22,779 nucleotides of DNA from Ichthyophthirius multifiliis (lineage: Eukaryota > Ciliophora > Oligohymenophorea > Hymenostomatida), in assembly GCF_000220395.1 (NCBI RefSeq), contig NW_004085875.1, positions 1 to 22,779 of the forward strand. Reading direction: 5' to 3'. Under the pieces are notes generated by a model, which worked only from the letters and a program-made list of their open reading frames with translations, made no database searches and was not told where the DNA came from. Position numbers and translations under genes: made by a program. Shown piece by piece: positions 1-10,597 of this stretch. Each line of letters begins with the position of its first letter. Within the stretch, counting starts at the first letter, position 1.

Positions 1-14
1 TAATAATAGTAGTA

Positions 15-15
<1 letters not shown>

Positions 16-48
<33 letters not shown>

Positions 49-49
49 N
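16..49. repeat. (TA)n microsatellite with an unresolved base
   Basis: Alternating A/T at the left edge of the window, with N at 49. It is probably a point where assembly was difficult. Confidence 0.9.
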
Positions 50-148
50 TAAATAAAAATAATGAAAAAGTAGGGAATTATATTATTTATAATTTTTTTC
101 TAATAAATAATTTAATTTCAAATTTTTGTTTTATAATTTTTTAAATTT

Positions 149-638
149 TCAATTTGAAATATTTGGTCTTATAAATTTTTTTCTCTTTGTTTTGATTAAA
201 TGATATTATTTATTTTTACAAATTTCAAACATTTTCATTTATTTATTAATATCTTTTATTTTAGCAACTTTTATCCACCAAGAAGGATCAGTACGTAAGA
301 ACTCTTCGAAATATTTTTTATAAGGAGAACTATCAAAAAGCACAAGTATGAACTCATTATTTAATTTAAAATTATTAAAATAGTTTTAGAATTCTTCCAC
401 AAATTATTTATCATATCCATATTTTCTATTAATTACTCTTTTAAATCCCTTCAAAATATTCTTAGTATAATTACTATCATTTTTAAAGCAACATATTTTT
501 TAATTTTCTTATGTATTATTATTTTAATAAATTTAATTTTATTAATCTGATATTTATTCAACAATTAAAATTTCTTTTTTTTTTATTCTTATTATTCTAC
601 TTTTAAAATTTAAGTTGTTTATTATTATTGACTAACAT
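149..638 (-). CDS. Unknown small protein, ciliate code, probable one-base frame break
   Basis: I do not recognise a family. Read from the right, the frame ends at TGA (151-149) and uses TAA as Gln. The C-terminal 100 or so residues look truly coding: a mixed, G+C-enriched stretch with segments such as KNILKGFKRVINRKYGYDK, EFILVLFDSSPYKKYFEEF and TDPSWWIKVAKIKD. It is soluble and basic, with no signal peptide or membrane segment. The only upstream ATG (638-636) opens a Q/N/K-rich leader that runs out of frame at a run of ten T on the plus strand (575-584). One base fewer in that run would join leader and body into a protein of about 160 residues. The start is therefore uncertain; the real start may instead lie in an unseen exon. 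The body is well supported and the function is unknown. Confidence 0.55.
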
Positions 639-662
639 TTTAATATAGTTAATTTTGTTAGA

Positions 663-959
663 TTGTATACATATAAGGATAATAAAAAGAATTATAAAAA
701 TTTTATACAATTTATTCCTACTATTTATTTAATACATCATTATATTTATATTAATAATAAATATAAGGATAATTGTATTGGTTATAATAAGGATATTATA
801 TATGACCTTATTAGGCCAAAATATTATTTTATTATTAAATTTTGTAATTATATATTTTCTAGTCTTATGTTAAAGGAAGTATTTACTATTGTATTTAGTT
901 TGTTTGTTATTTTAGATTTATTTATTGTTCTTAAATTGGAAAGTAAGGATATTTTTTAA
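663..959 (+). CDS. Doubtful membrane-protein-like open frame
   Basis: An open frame with slightly more G than its surroundings encodes a Lys/Asn/Tyr-rich segment followed by a hydrophobic stretch (near KEVFTIVFSLFVILDLFIV) that could be one membrane helix. In the ciliate code the frame stays open well beyond 959, because TAA there would be Gln. There is no ATG at its left end; the first in-frame ATG is near 867. The frame is adjacent to and divergent from the minus-strand gene at 149-638. With TGA the only stop and G rare, such frames occur by chance, so this is a weak candidate. Confidence 0.18.
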   Translation: MYTYKDNKKNYKNFIQFIPTIYLIHHYIYINNKYKDNCIGYNKDIIYDLIRPKYYFIIKFCNYIFSSLMLKEVFTIVFSLFVILDLFIVLKLESKDIF

Positions 960-3750
960 TTTAATCATTAATAATAATTTCTGTTGCCTATTTTTAGAGT
1001 TTTGAGTTTTAAATTTCAATATTAGAAACATTGTAATTTGTATTATTTTATATCATTTTATTTATATTTAGTTTAAATAATATTATATGCAAATATTTAT
1101 TAATTAAAGTTCTTTTATTTTTGTTAATAAATTATGTATATTATTTATTTTTCGTTAATTTTCTTTTTTATTTATATTTTTATAAAAAAACATATAATTT
1201 TAATTATATTATACCTTAATATATCATCTACAAACAGATTTTTTATTTTTTTTAAATATTTTTTTTTTTCTATTAAAACTCTCAAAATATTCCTTCAATT
1301 AAATTCAAAATAAAAAAAATATTGTCCCCGGCGTGATATAAAATAAATAATGGTTTTCTTTAAATAAATAAAATATATTTATTTTCTATTTTTTATTAAG
1401 AATATAAATTTATAAACATTATAATTAAAATATTATTTATAAAAAATATTTTTATATAATTTAAAAACTAAATATATATAAATAATAAATAAGAAATTTA
1501 TTTAAAATTTTTAATTTAATTTTTTTACTTTTATTTTTTATTTATGAATAATTTTGTTACAAAAAAAAAGAAAATATACATATATATTTATAATAATTTA
1601 TATAAATTTTAATAAATTTATAAAAATAAACATTTATTATTTAATCTATAAAATAAAAGTAAGAATTATAATAGTTTTTTTATTTTATAATAATAATATA
1701 AAATATATATATTAATTAAATATATTCATTATTATTATTATTACTTATTAATAATAATATATTTAACTTATATGTATATATAAGAAAAATTCATCTTTTT
1801 TTTATTTAAATTCTCTACTTAAAAAAAAACTAATTTATTAAAAGATTTACTAATAATATTTTGTTTTCATAAAAATATTTCAATTATTTATATTTTAATT
1901 TTTTTTTAAAAATCTTATGTTAACTATTATTTTAATCAGTTGTTTTAAATTGGCATTTAAAAAGCTTAATAGTTATATTTAATTCTTTTATTAAATGAGT
2001 TAAATAATATTTATTACAAATATATAATGCGTAAGTTATTGTAAAATATAAATAAATTTTCTTATTGTAAAATTTTAATTTTCAATTTTATAAAATGCGT
2101 ATTTTCCTTAAATAATTTAAATTAATGTATTTTTTTATATTATCATACAATATAATATAAAATTTATTTTTAAAACTACTTTTTTTTAGTTAATTTTAAA
2201 TATTTTTTTTTTTATTACAATCTTAAATAATTTTTTTTTTTTTCTATATATTTTATTTTATTTAATAGAAAAAATACGATTAATACTTACATTTTTACAA
2301 TAATAATAATAATAATCTCAATTATATTTTCATTATTTAATTGAAAAATTATAAATGCTATTTATTTGATGATATAATATTGTTTTAAAAATAAAATTAA
2401 TAAATAATGGATACATTCAAAAAACATAGCATATATATATATAATATTTACTAAATTAAATAAATAAAAAATAATTAAATGATTATTATAAATATATAAA
2501 ATATCAATTTATATATAAATTAATAATAATATTTTTTAATTTATATTTTGTAATTTTTATATGTATATATATAATTTTTTTTTTCCCCATTATTATTTAT
2601 AATATTTATTTATTTTTTTTGATAGAAAATATAAAAAAAATAAAAATTTAAAAAATTACTATCAAAATAAAAAATAATTTTTTATTTTTATTTATAGTGT
2701 ATACTTTTTTTGAAAATAACTTAATCAAATATAAAAAATAGAACAAATATAATACAAAGTCATTTATTTTATTTTTTTAGATTTATATTTTAAATACAAA
2801 TACAAAAAAAAAAATTAAATATATATAATATTTTTATATTATAAGACATTTTATTCTAAAATTAATTATTATATAGTTTTAAATACTAACAAATATTTAT
2901 TTAGTAAAATAAATAATATATTATTAAAACTTAATTAAAATTAATAATTTTTATTTTATTTTAATATATACATATTTATAATTTTGTATTTTTTCTATAT
3001 TTCTTTTTTATAACTTAATATAAAAATGCATTAAATTTTTTTTTTTTACAATTGAATGAAGTTTTTTGAGCAAAAATTACACAAAAAATATTGCCAAAAG
3101 GTTAAATATATACATGTATATTTAATTAATTATTATTAATATAATTATTAATATTATTTTTTCAATTATATATATATTTTTTGTGTATATTTATTAAAAC
3201 TTAAATAAAAATATTTTATTTTTAATTATATAAAACAATTATCAATATTCTAATTAATATTTTATATTTACATAATTCTTTATTAAACCAAATATTTATT
3301 TTAAAAAAAAACTTTTTTAAATAAAATTTTTAAATTTTTATAATTATTTTCTATTTATTTATAATTAAAAATCTTTATATTTTTTAATCTCATAAAATTT
3401 AATATATAGCCAATTATTCTTTTGTCCAAAAGTAGACTTAATAATAGTTTTTATATATATTTATTTCTTTATATATATATATTTTTTTATTTGTTTCCTA
3501 TATTTTTATAAATAATTAAAAAGGTTTTTTCTTTAGAAACTTAAATTATTTAAAACAAAACAAAAAATATATCAAATGTTTTTACATAAAACTCTCTTCA
3601 TTTATATTTTAATAAACATTATATAATTTATTATAAAAATAGCTTTTTTAAATTCGAGTATCATGTTCTTATTATATATAATCGTAAAATATAGAAGCTT
3701 TAATTTTATAATATAATTTAAAATATATAATTATATACATAAATACATAT
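960..3750. other. A+T-rich spacer, no supportable gene
   Basis: About 2.8 kb of very A+T-rich sequence, mostly homopolymer and TA runs. I see no conserved protein motif on either strand. Two small oddities are a short G+C island (gtccccggcg, 1323-1332) and a short plus-strand frame starting at ATG 3056. That frame begins MKFFEQKLHKKYCQK and then runs into GTTAAATATA, so it could be a first exon, but I could not find a partner exon. Confidence 0.6.
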
Positions 3751-4140
3751 TTTATGACATATTCATCAGCTAAAAGCCTAAAAAATAAATAAAATAGATA
3801 ATAAAGAGTTAATATGCTCATATAATAAGCCATAAACCTCAGTAATTATCAGAAATTTTATAAAAAATTTCCAAAAATAAAATTAATCAAGTTTAATAGA
3901 AATATCTATTATAATTGAATTTACTTCTAAATTAATTTTTTTTCTTATAATTTTAAAATAATTGCTTTTTTTGTATTTTCTTAAATTAATAATACGAGAA
4001 AAACTCATATAATAAATAAAAATATGAGACTTAAAAATTATATGACAACAAAAATAGTTATTAAAACTAATAAAGGAAACTATAAAGTTAATCTTCAGGA
4101 AGAGTTCCATATTTATCTAGTTTCGGACTAAATATAATAT
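3751..4140. other. Gene-like patch with competing frames, unresolved
   Basis: This patch has more G and C than its flanks. On the plus strand, ATG 3754 opens a 54-codon frame (MTYSSAKSLKNKQNRQQRVN onward) ending at TGA 3916-3918. Further right, plus-strand frames around 4010-4130 are also open and Ser/Gln-rich. A minus-strand frame (3883-4110) is hydrophobic and less gene-like. A plus-strand intron from about 3889 (GTTTAATAG) to an AG near 3998 could join the two plus-strand parts, but the reading frame after it is ambiguous. No family is recognised. Confidence 0.2.
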
Positions 4141-6056
4141 TAATTTTTTTTATTTTCGAGTATTCTTCTAAAGGCTTTCAATCATTTAAAATATAAAAAA
4201 ACTTTCCATAAATTTTATATTTATTAAAGTTCTTTTTTTATAAATTCATTTTAGAGTTATTTTTTTGGTTTTTATTATTATAATATAAATATAATAGATA
4301 GAGGAAATAAATATATAATTAAAAAATTTTTGAAAATAAATAAAAAATTTATTACTTCATAAATTAATTTATTTAATATATATTTCTTTCATTTAATTTT
4401 TGTTTTTTAAAAAATAATGAGTTAATGGGTATTCTATTTTAGTCATTTTGTCAAATGTATGCTATAAAATATTTTAAAAATAAATATAAATATATATCAT
4501 TATTTTATCAATATATAATTTAATTTATTGTTAAATACATTTAATGTTAATATATAGCCAAAAAAAAAAATCTATTTAAACTAATTTTAATATAACCTTC
4601 TTATTTTAATCTTTATATTAAATATTTAATAAAAAATTCCATTTTCATATTTTTATAAGAAATAAATAGACTAAAGAAATTTAAATCATTTTTAACTAAG
4701 ATAATATAAATTATTTATTTTTAAACTAAAGAAATTTAAATCAATTTTTAAATAAAAAATGACCTCTGTTTATAAATTAATTTGACGATTTTTTTATTAT
4801 ATTTTAATTTTTTTTTTTTAAAAATAATTATATATATTAAAATAAAATAAAAATTAAGGTTTTTTTCAATCTTTAAATAATATACCGATCTATATTTTTT
4901 AATTTAAATCAATATTTTTTTTACCTTAATATATTTTTGAAAAAAAATTTCTATAAAATTATAAAAAAAACAAAACATTCAAATTTTAATTTATTCTATT
5001 TCTTTTTATTAATATTTGTAAAAATAATTTAATATTACCAAAGGCACATTTTTCTTATATTATTTTTAATTATAAACATAAATTAAAAAAAACATAAAAT
5101 AGATTTCTTATTAGAATCAATATTTATTTTAATTTAAATTATACTATAAAATTTTTAATTATTTTAAGATATTTAAAGTATTTATAAACATTTTTTTTAT
5201 AACTTATATCTAGTTAAATTTGATAAAGTTAAATAAAAAGTTATTATTTATTGACAATTTTATTGTTATATTAATATTTTAAAAATTTAATATTTTATTT
5301 ATTTAATATTTAATCATTTGAAACTTTATATTATGATAATAATTATTATTTATAGTTTATTATTAATATAATAAATAAAATAAATTTAAAATATATAGTA
5401 TATTTATTTTATGAAAATAACATTTATAATATATATATAAAATAATATATTTTTTTATTTTTTTTATATTATTATAGTGAGATTAATTAAATATGTAAAA
5501 CTAAAATTATTTATATCCAAAATTTAAAATAATTTTTATTTTTTTTTTATGTTTTATCTATATTTTTTTTTTTAAAAAAAGTTAATCATAAAAAAATAAA
5601 AAAAAAGACAACAAAAAATGAATTAAAGTCAATATTTTTAATATATAAATATTCTGAAAAAAAAAAAAAAAAATTACAAAAAAAAAAAATTACAAAAACA
5701 ATATAATTTATAATATTTTTATTTTTGGAATGAGTACAAAAATAAATATAATTATTATCTAAAATTTATAATATATAATAATTATTAATTTCAAACAATA
5801 ATTTAAAATTATTTTTCTTTTAAATATATATAAACATTAAATAAGTATATTATTTAAAATAATATTATATATATATATAAATCTATTTTTTATATTGATA
5901 TTTTATTTTTCATTAGTTTATATCCTATTATATTTTATTATAATATTTTAAAATTGGTAATATTATATATTTTAATATTAAATATAACTTATCAAAAAAT
6001 ACTGATATAACTAATATATATTTTATATATAACATATATATTTAAAAATTAGTTTT
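4141..6056. other. A+T-rich spacer downstream of HPRT
   Basis: This stretch holds homopolymers, TA-rich sequence and one imperfect direct repeat (4670-4750). A plus-strand frame from about 4417 stays open for more than 100 codons, but its translation is F/I/N/K/Y-rich with no motif, as expected from chance in this composition. The end nearest 6057 holds the 3' flank of the HPRT gene. No terminator or poly(A) signal can be told apart from the background. Confidence 0.6.
4670..4750. repeat. Imperfect direct repeat of about 25 bp, spaced 55 bp apart
   Basis: The string actaaagaaatttaaatca followed by a T run occurs at 4670-4695 and again at 4725-4750. The second copy has one extra A before the T run. 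It is longer than low-complexity background usually gives and may be a small local duplication. No protein is encoded. Confidence 0.6.
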
Positions 6057-6638
6057 TCAATTTTTTAAAATCCATACATCTTCTAAATTTCTTGCATATT
6101 CATCATAATCTAAACCATATCCAAGTATAAACTCTTAATCTATTTTAAGTCCTATATAATCTACTTAAATTTAGTGTTTTATATTAGCTTCTTTTATGAA
6201 AAGAGTACATACTTTTATACTTTTAGGTTCTTTAGTTTTTAAATATTTCAATAGTTAATTTATAGTAAATCCAGTATCTATAATATCTTCTACTATAATA
6301 ATATCTTTATCCTTAATATCAGATTTTAACCCTATTAGTTTTTTTAATTATTCTGTACTTTAAGTTCCTTAATAAGAAGCTACTTTACAAAATTCAACTT
6401 CTATTTCTATAATATTTATCTTTTTTACCAAATCAGAGACAAACATAAAAGCTCCATTCAAAATAGCGATTATTACAGGATTTTTACCTTGGTAATCTCT
6501 AGATATTTAACCAGCTACTCTTGTTACAGTTTAATCTAATTATTCTTTTGAAATAAAAGGTACAAATTCTAAGCCTTTTATGGTTATAGTTCTTTATTCT
6601 TTTTATTATTTTAGTTATTATTCTATGTTTTAATCCAT
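6057..6638 (-). CDS. HPRT: Hypoxanthine(-guanine) phosphoribosyltransferase
   Basis: An intact, intronless gene of 193 residues starting at ATG 6638-6636 and ending at TGA 6059-6057, with TAA/TAG as Gln. It should transfer phosphoribose from PRPP to hypoxanthine or guanine in cytosolic purine salvage. Diagnostic parts, in order: KNPVIIAILNGAFMF (residues 52-66), the mobile active-site loop SYQGTQST (88-95), the PRPP-binding motif VEDIIDTG (116-123), a purine-site region with VDYIGLKI (159-166), and the C-terminal block EFILGYGLDYDEYARNLEDV (169-188). The length matches the compact HPRT family (about 180-200). The residue after the loop's Ser-Thr, usually Gly, is Glu. The C-terminal block reminds me more of bacterial HPRTs than of animal ones. 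Ciliates such as Tetrahymena need exogenous purines, so salvage enzymes are expected. No operon context. Confidence 0.95.
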
Positions 6639-7148
6639 ATTTTTTTGTTTTTTTTTGAAATATTAATTTTTTATTTTATTTTAAATTTTATATTTTTTAT
6701 ATTATTTTTTTAAATATATATATATATAAATATATAAATATTAATCAAATATTGTTCATTAATTTTATTTTTTTTAAACATAAAAAAAAGTATATAAGTA
6801 AATTATAAATTCTAAATTTATACTTTGTTATTAAAATAATAAATATATTTAGCTTATTTTTTTTATTTATATATATATTTAAAAAATAAAAATTTATAAT
6901 ATTGCTATTTTTTTATGTGAAATATATTTAAAAAATATAAATAAGTTATAAAAATAAATAAAAATAAACTTGGATAAAAATATATAATAAAAAGTAAATA
7001 AATTTTCAATTAATTCATATAAATCTATATTTAAACATGAAAAATCAAATAATGTATAATCTAATACATAAATAAATATAAAAATCTTTATATATAATAC
7101 ACTTATTGTTATAATTATGAATGAAATTCACAAATAATTCCATTATAC
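6639..7148. other. 5' flank of HPRT, A+T-rich
   Basis: About 500 bp upstream of the HPRT start (minus strand). It holds A/T runs and a short TA tract near 6716-6730. The minus-strand frame here is open but hydrophobic and low-complexity. No promoter motif can be named. The right-hand end (7030-7148) may contain the 3' part of the unresolved minus-strand gene described next. Confidence 0.5.
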
Positions 7149-7640
7149 TCATTATTTCTTAATTAAATTTCCTTATTATAAAATTACTATTAAATTTCTC
7201 GATTTTTTAAATTATCTCTAAACTAAAATATTAATTATATATTTATTTAATAATAATATTATAATATTATATATATATATTTATCTATTTTTAGTAAATT
7301 AAAAATTTTATTAATTACAATGACTTATTTATATAAGAAATAGTTCTATTATTATGTTGTTCATATTATATATTAACTATTTTATATATAGTAGCTTAAA
7401 AACAACAAAAATTCCAAAATTTTTAAATATAAAAAAAGATTATAAGTCATTAGATTATTAAAATTATTGTTTTAAATTATGTATTCTCATTATATATCGA
7501 ATATTCATTTTTGGAATAAAAGTATCATACTAGATTTAAATCATATAATTTTTTTTCTAATATCTAATATTGTTGGTAGTATATTTTATCGATTTTTATA
7601 CGCTTTTAGAAATTTCACAATTATTAAGAGATATACACTT
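7149..7640 (-). CDS. Probable unknown gene, exon structure unresolved
   Basis: The minus-strand frame is open from about 7640 to TGA 7151-7149 and has a typical ciliate composition (N, Q, K, I, S). It includes CISLNNCEISKSVQKSIKY near the left of the protein and QYDTFIPKMNIRYIMRIHNL in the middle. No ATG is visible at the far 5' end; the first in-frame ATG is 7544-7542. A second coding-looking block in another frame (7090-7225) reads LKNREIQQQFYNKEIQLRNN and EYNGIICEFHS. A TA-rich intron between the two, from a GT near 7318 to an AG near 7216, would join them. I recognise no domain. Similar frames can arise by chance here, so this is a moderate call. Confidence 0.33.
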
Positions 7641-7786
7641 TAATAAATTTTAATTTAAATATAGTATATAAATAAAAAAATAAAAAAAGAAATAAATATA
7701 TTAATAAATATATAAATAATATTTTTTTATTATATAATTAATATAAAAATATTTCTATTCTCTAAAAATTTAATATAAATTATAAG

Positions 7787-7831
<45 letters not shown>

Positions 7832-8385
7832 AATTTACTCTATATATAAATTAAATATATTAATTTTTAATAAATATTAAAATTTTATCAGATATAAATA
7901 AAAATATAAAAATTTCTATTAAATTTATCTAATTAATAATATAGAGTCATATATATATTAAGAAAAAATAAAAAAAAAATAACATTTATATTAATATTAA
8001 ATAAATATGTATTTAAATATTAATATAATATATTTTAAATTTATATTATAATAAACTTATTTTATTGCTTTTTATTTTTCCTGTATTTGTTTTTACTACT
8101 TATTTATTATTTATGGACAAAAAATAAAATTTAGCTTTTAGAGAAGAAGTTTATTTTTACATAAAAAACTAAAAAATATTCATTTAAAAATTTTAGACTG
8201 ACAAAAATTATATAAAAAAATGTGAAAAAAAAAGTATTTTTATATGAAAATAAATAATAAATATTTTATATATGAACCATCGAAGTTTTTCAAAATTGTT
8301 TTATTAGCACTTAAAGTGAAATAGTATTTACTAAAATAGGTTAGTTATAATACATTTTCAAATAAAAAACATGACATTTAAACAA
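7641..8385. other. A+T-rich spacer with TA microsatellite
   Basis: The left half is almost pure A/T and includes the (TA)n tract at 7789-7828. The right part (from 8060) is richer in G and C. Plus-strand ATG 8113 opens a frame (MDKKQNLAFREEVYFYIKNQ onward) that ends at a TGA overlapping ATG 8244. That second ATG opens a 101-codon plus-strand frame to 8549 (including YFIYEPSKFFKIVLLALK). Removing one A from a run of nine (8225-8233) would join the two plus-strand frames. The second frame uses CGA and CTC, codons that the clear genes here rarely use, so I do not call it. Confidence 0.35.
7789..7828. repeat. (TA)n microsatellite
   Basis: Forty bases of uninterrupted alternating A and T in spacer DNA. 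Confidence 0.9.
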
Positions 8386-8660
8386 TCATAAGTATATTTA
8401 TTTAATATTCTTGTGTTTAACTCGGATATTAGAAGCAATTAGTTCGATTATAAACTAATTTTATTGTAAAAAGCCGAAAAATTCTCCTAAAAACGTGTTT
8501 ATTTAATACTAATTTTATTAAAGTTCAACCTTTAGAATTCTTTAATTGAAATTTCCAGTTTTTTAATTAATGGAGTTTTAAGAATCGGATATATTTAAGG
8601 TATAAGGAACCAAAAAATATTAGTTTTTATAAAACTTTTTTTTTTTATAAAAAAACACAA
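8386..8660 (-). CDS. Possible 3' exon of an unknown gene
   Basis: The minus-strand frame is open between TGA at 8663-8661 and TGA at 8388-8386. Its translation is ciliate-like, with segments VPYTLNISDSQNSINQKTGN, KVELQQNQYQINTFLGEFF and NQFIIELIASNIRVKHKNIK, in which TAA/TAG fall as Gln. There is no start codon, so an upstream exon (right-hand side) would be needed; an AG near 8640 after a long A run could be its acceptor. The plus strand is also open here (8244-8549), so strand and reality are uncertain. No family is recognised. Confidence 0.28.
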
Positions 8661-9429
8661 TCAAAAAAAAAGGTCATAATCTTTTTTTCTGACTTTTTCG
8701 ATTAATTATATTTATTTATTATTAAAAAAAAAAAATTATATATATGATTGATATAATTTTGCAAAGATTAAGTGATAAAAAATTCTACCTTTTTTAATAA
8801 AATTTAATTAAAAGAAAGATTTTACAAATCTATTTTTTTAAATTCATATAGAATTATAAAAAATCAGAAACATAGTATTTTTTTATTCCACATTTCAATT
8901 TTAATTAAAAATTGAATTTTTTATTTTCATTTGTATTTTTAGATTAGTAAAGAAGGATATTTTATTTAAATATTTCTATTAATATTTTTTTATTTCTTAT
9001 TGTTAGAAAAGCACAAAATATATATAATATTAATTCAATAAAATATATTAATCCAATTAGGATTTTAATGAGATAATTAGATTTATAATAGTTAACTTTC
9101 AATATTAAATATACAATTTTTAAAGTTTATTTTATATTAGAATATATAAATATATAAATACATAAATATATATATATATATATTTTTTTTTTTCTCAATT
9201 TTTAAATATCTTTATTATGTTATTAAATTTTTAAAGTAAATTTATTATTTTGTTTTTTTTTATAAAATTTTATTTTCTATTGTTAGAAAAAGAATAAACT
9301 TTTATAATTTTTCACTCAAAAAAAATATAAAACAAATATTTTATATTATTAAATTTAAAAAAATTTGAAATATTTTTAATAATTTTATATTAGAAAAATA
9401 TATATTTTAATTCAAAAAAATAAAAAATA
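8661..9429. other. A+T-rich spacer upstream of the Rab gene
   Basis: Spacer with A/T runs and a short TA tract near 9169-9182. A minus-strand frame from an ATG near 8850 (MNLKKQICKIFLLIKFYQ) is open for more than 80 codons and could relate to the patch at 8386-8660, but nothing confirms it. No promoter element for the plus-strand Rab gene at 9430 can be identified. Confidence 0.5.
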
Positions 9430-9812
9430 ATGTCTCTTTTATCTTCCTAAGCTTCCTTAAATGAAATAATAATGAAAACAATTATAATAGGAGATAATGG
9501 TAAAAATATTAAAAAAAGTCAAAAAACAAAACAAATATAAGGTGTTGGTAAATCTAGTATATTAAAACAACTGATAAAACAAGAGTTTTATTAAGAATGT
9601 CATTCTACAATAGGAATAGAATTTTAAACAAAAAATATATTTCTAGAGGACTATAATTAAGAAATATAATTATAATTATGGGATACTGTAATTAGAAATA
9701 AAATATTTAATAAAAAGATAAAAAATAGGCAGGATAAGAATCATTTAAATCAATAATAAGATCTTATTATAGAAATGCATAAATTATATGTCTAACATAT
9801 GATGTTTGCAAG

Positions 9813-9862
<50 letters not shown>

Positions 9863-10539
9863 TTTTTTTTTTCTTTAACCTAATATTAAAATATTAATTA
9901 AAAATTTAGTATAAATTCATTCGAAAGTCTTAATAATTGGTATAATGAAATTTAAGATTATGCAACGTAAAATGTAATTGTTTTACTTTTAGGAAATAAA
10001 TCAGACTAAATGTAAAGTTTATTTTTTAATAATTACATAATTTTATAAATATAGTAGAAAAATTTCTTATGAAAAAGGTTAATAATTCTAAAATGAGAAA
10101 AAAATTTAATTATTTTTTGAAACATCAGCATAAAATGGTGAAAACATATAAAATGTATAATTTTTAATTAATACTTAAATCAATATTTTAAATAAAATAA
10201 AGGCTTTTTATTAAGCTGTTTAAATGGCTTATGATATGAATATTCAACTAATTTAATAATTTAAAAGTTAATAGAAATGTAACATGCAAATAAATGATTA
10301 ATAATAAGATAAAAATTAAGAAAATATGTTAATATTTTTATTATTATTATTAAATTTTTTAAATTTTAATAAATTATAAAAAGATAATAATGTTTTAATA
10401 ATAATGTTAAAAAAAGTATTTTTTAAGATTAAGAAAGTATATAACTTAACTAAAATAATAATATAATTGAAAAAATGCAATTAAATTAATAAAAATATTA
10501 AACTAATAATATAAGTAATAAAAAAAGAAAATGTTGTTG

Positions 10540-10540
<1 letters not shown>
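9430..10540 (+). CDS. Rab-family small GTPase (Rab2/Rab4-like), seven exons
   Basis: Spliced product of 260 residues, start ATG 9430, stop TGA 10538-10540. All GTPase motifs are present: P-loop GDNGVGKSS (21-29), switch I Thr in CHSTIGIEF (43-51), WDTAGQESF (70-78), GNKSD (128-132), ETSA (156-159), and a C-terminal Cys-Cys for double geranylgeranylation, so it should cycle on membranes. GQESFKSIIRSYYRNA resembles Rab2/Rab4/Rab14. Introns (GT-AG): 9500-9541, 9688-9728, 9812-9909 (with a TA microsatellite), 10012-10054, 10155-10202 and 10328-10383. The first splits the P-loop and the second falls between Asp-Thr and Ala-Gly-Gln. The fourth donor was set at GTAAAGT because only that keeps the KISYEKG frame. 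The catalytic Gln of DTAGQ is TAA. The tail after residue 170 is unusually long, about 90 residues, and N/Q-rich. Confidence 0.93.
9815..9860. repeat. (TA)n microsatellite inside intron 3 of the Rab gene
   Basis: Alternating A/T immediately after the donor GTAA of the 98-nt intron 9812-9909. It makes this intron about twice as long as its neighbours. Confidence 0.9.

Positions 10541-10597
<57 letters not shown>

Noticed and set aside
3883-4110. Minus-strand frame of 75 codons
   Set aside because: Hydrophobic and without a motif; the opposite strand is at least as gene-like, and chance frames of this size are expected in such A+T-rich DNA.
4417-4790. Plus-strand frame of more than 100 codons without TGA
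   Set aside because: Composition is that of random A+T-rich DNA; with TGA the only stop and G about 5 percent, such length is expected by chance.
8437-8460. Possible tRNA T-arm (agttcgatt with flanking complementarity)
   Set aside because: Only one 7-bp hairpin is present, with a 10-base loop; no acceptor stem, D-arm or anticodon arm could be found around it.
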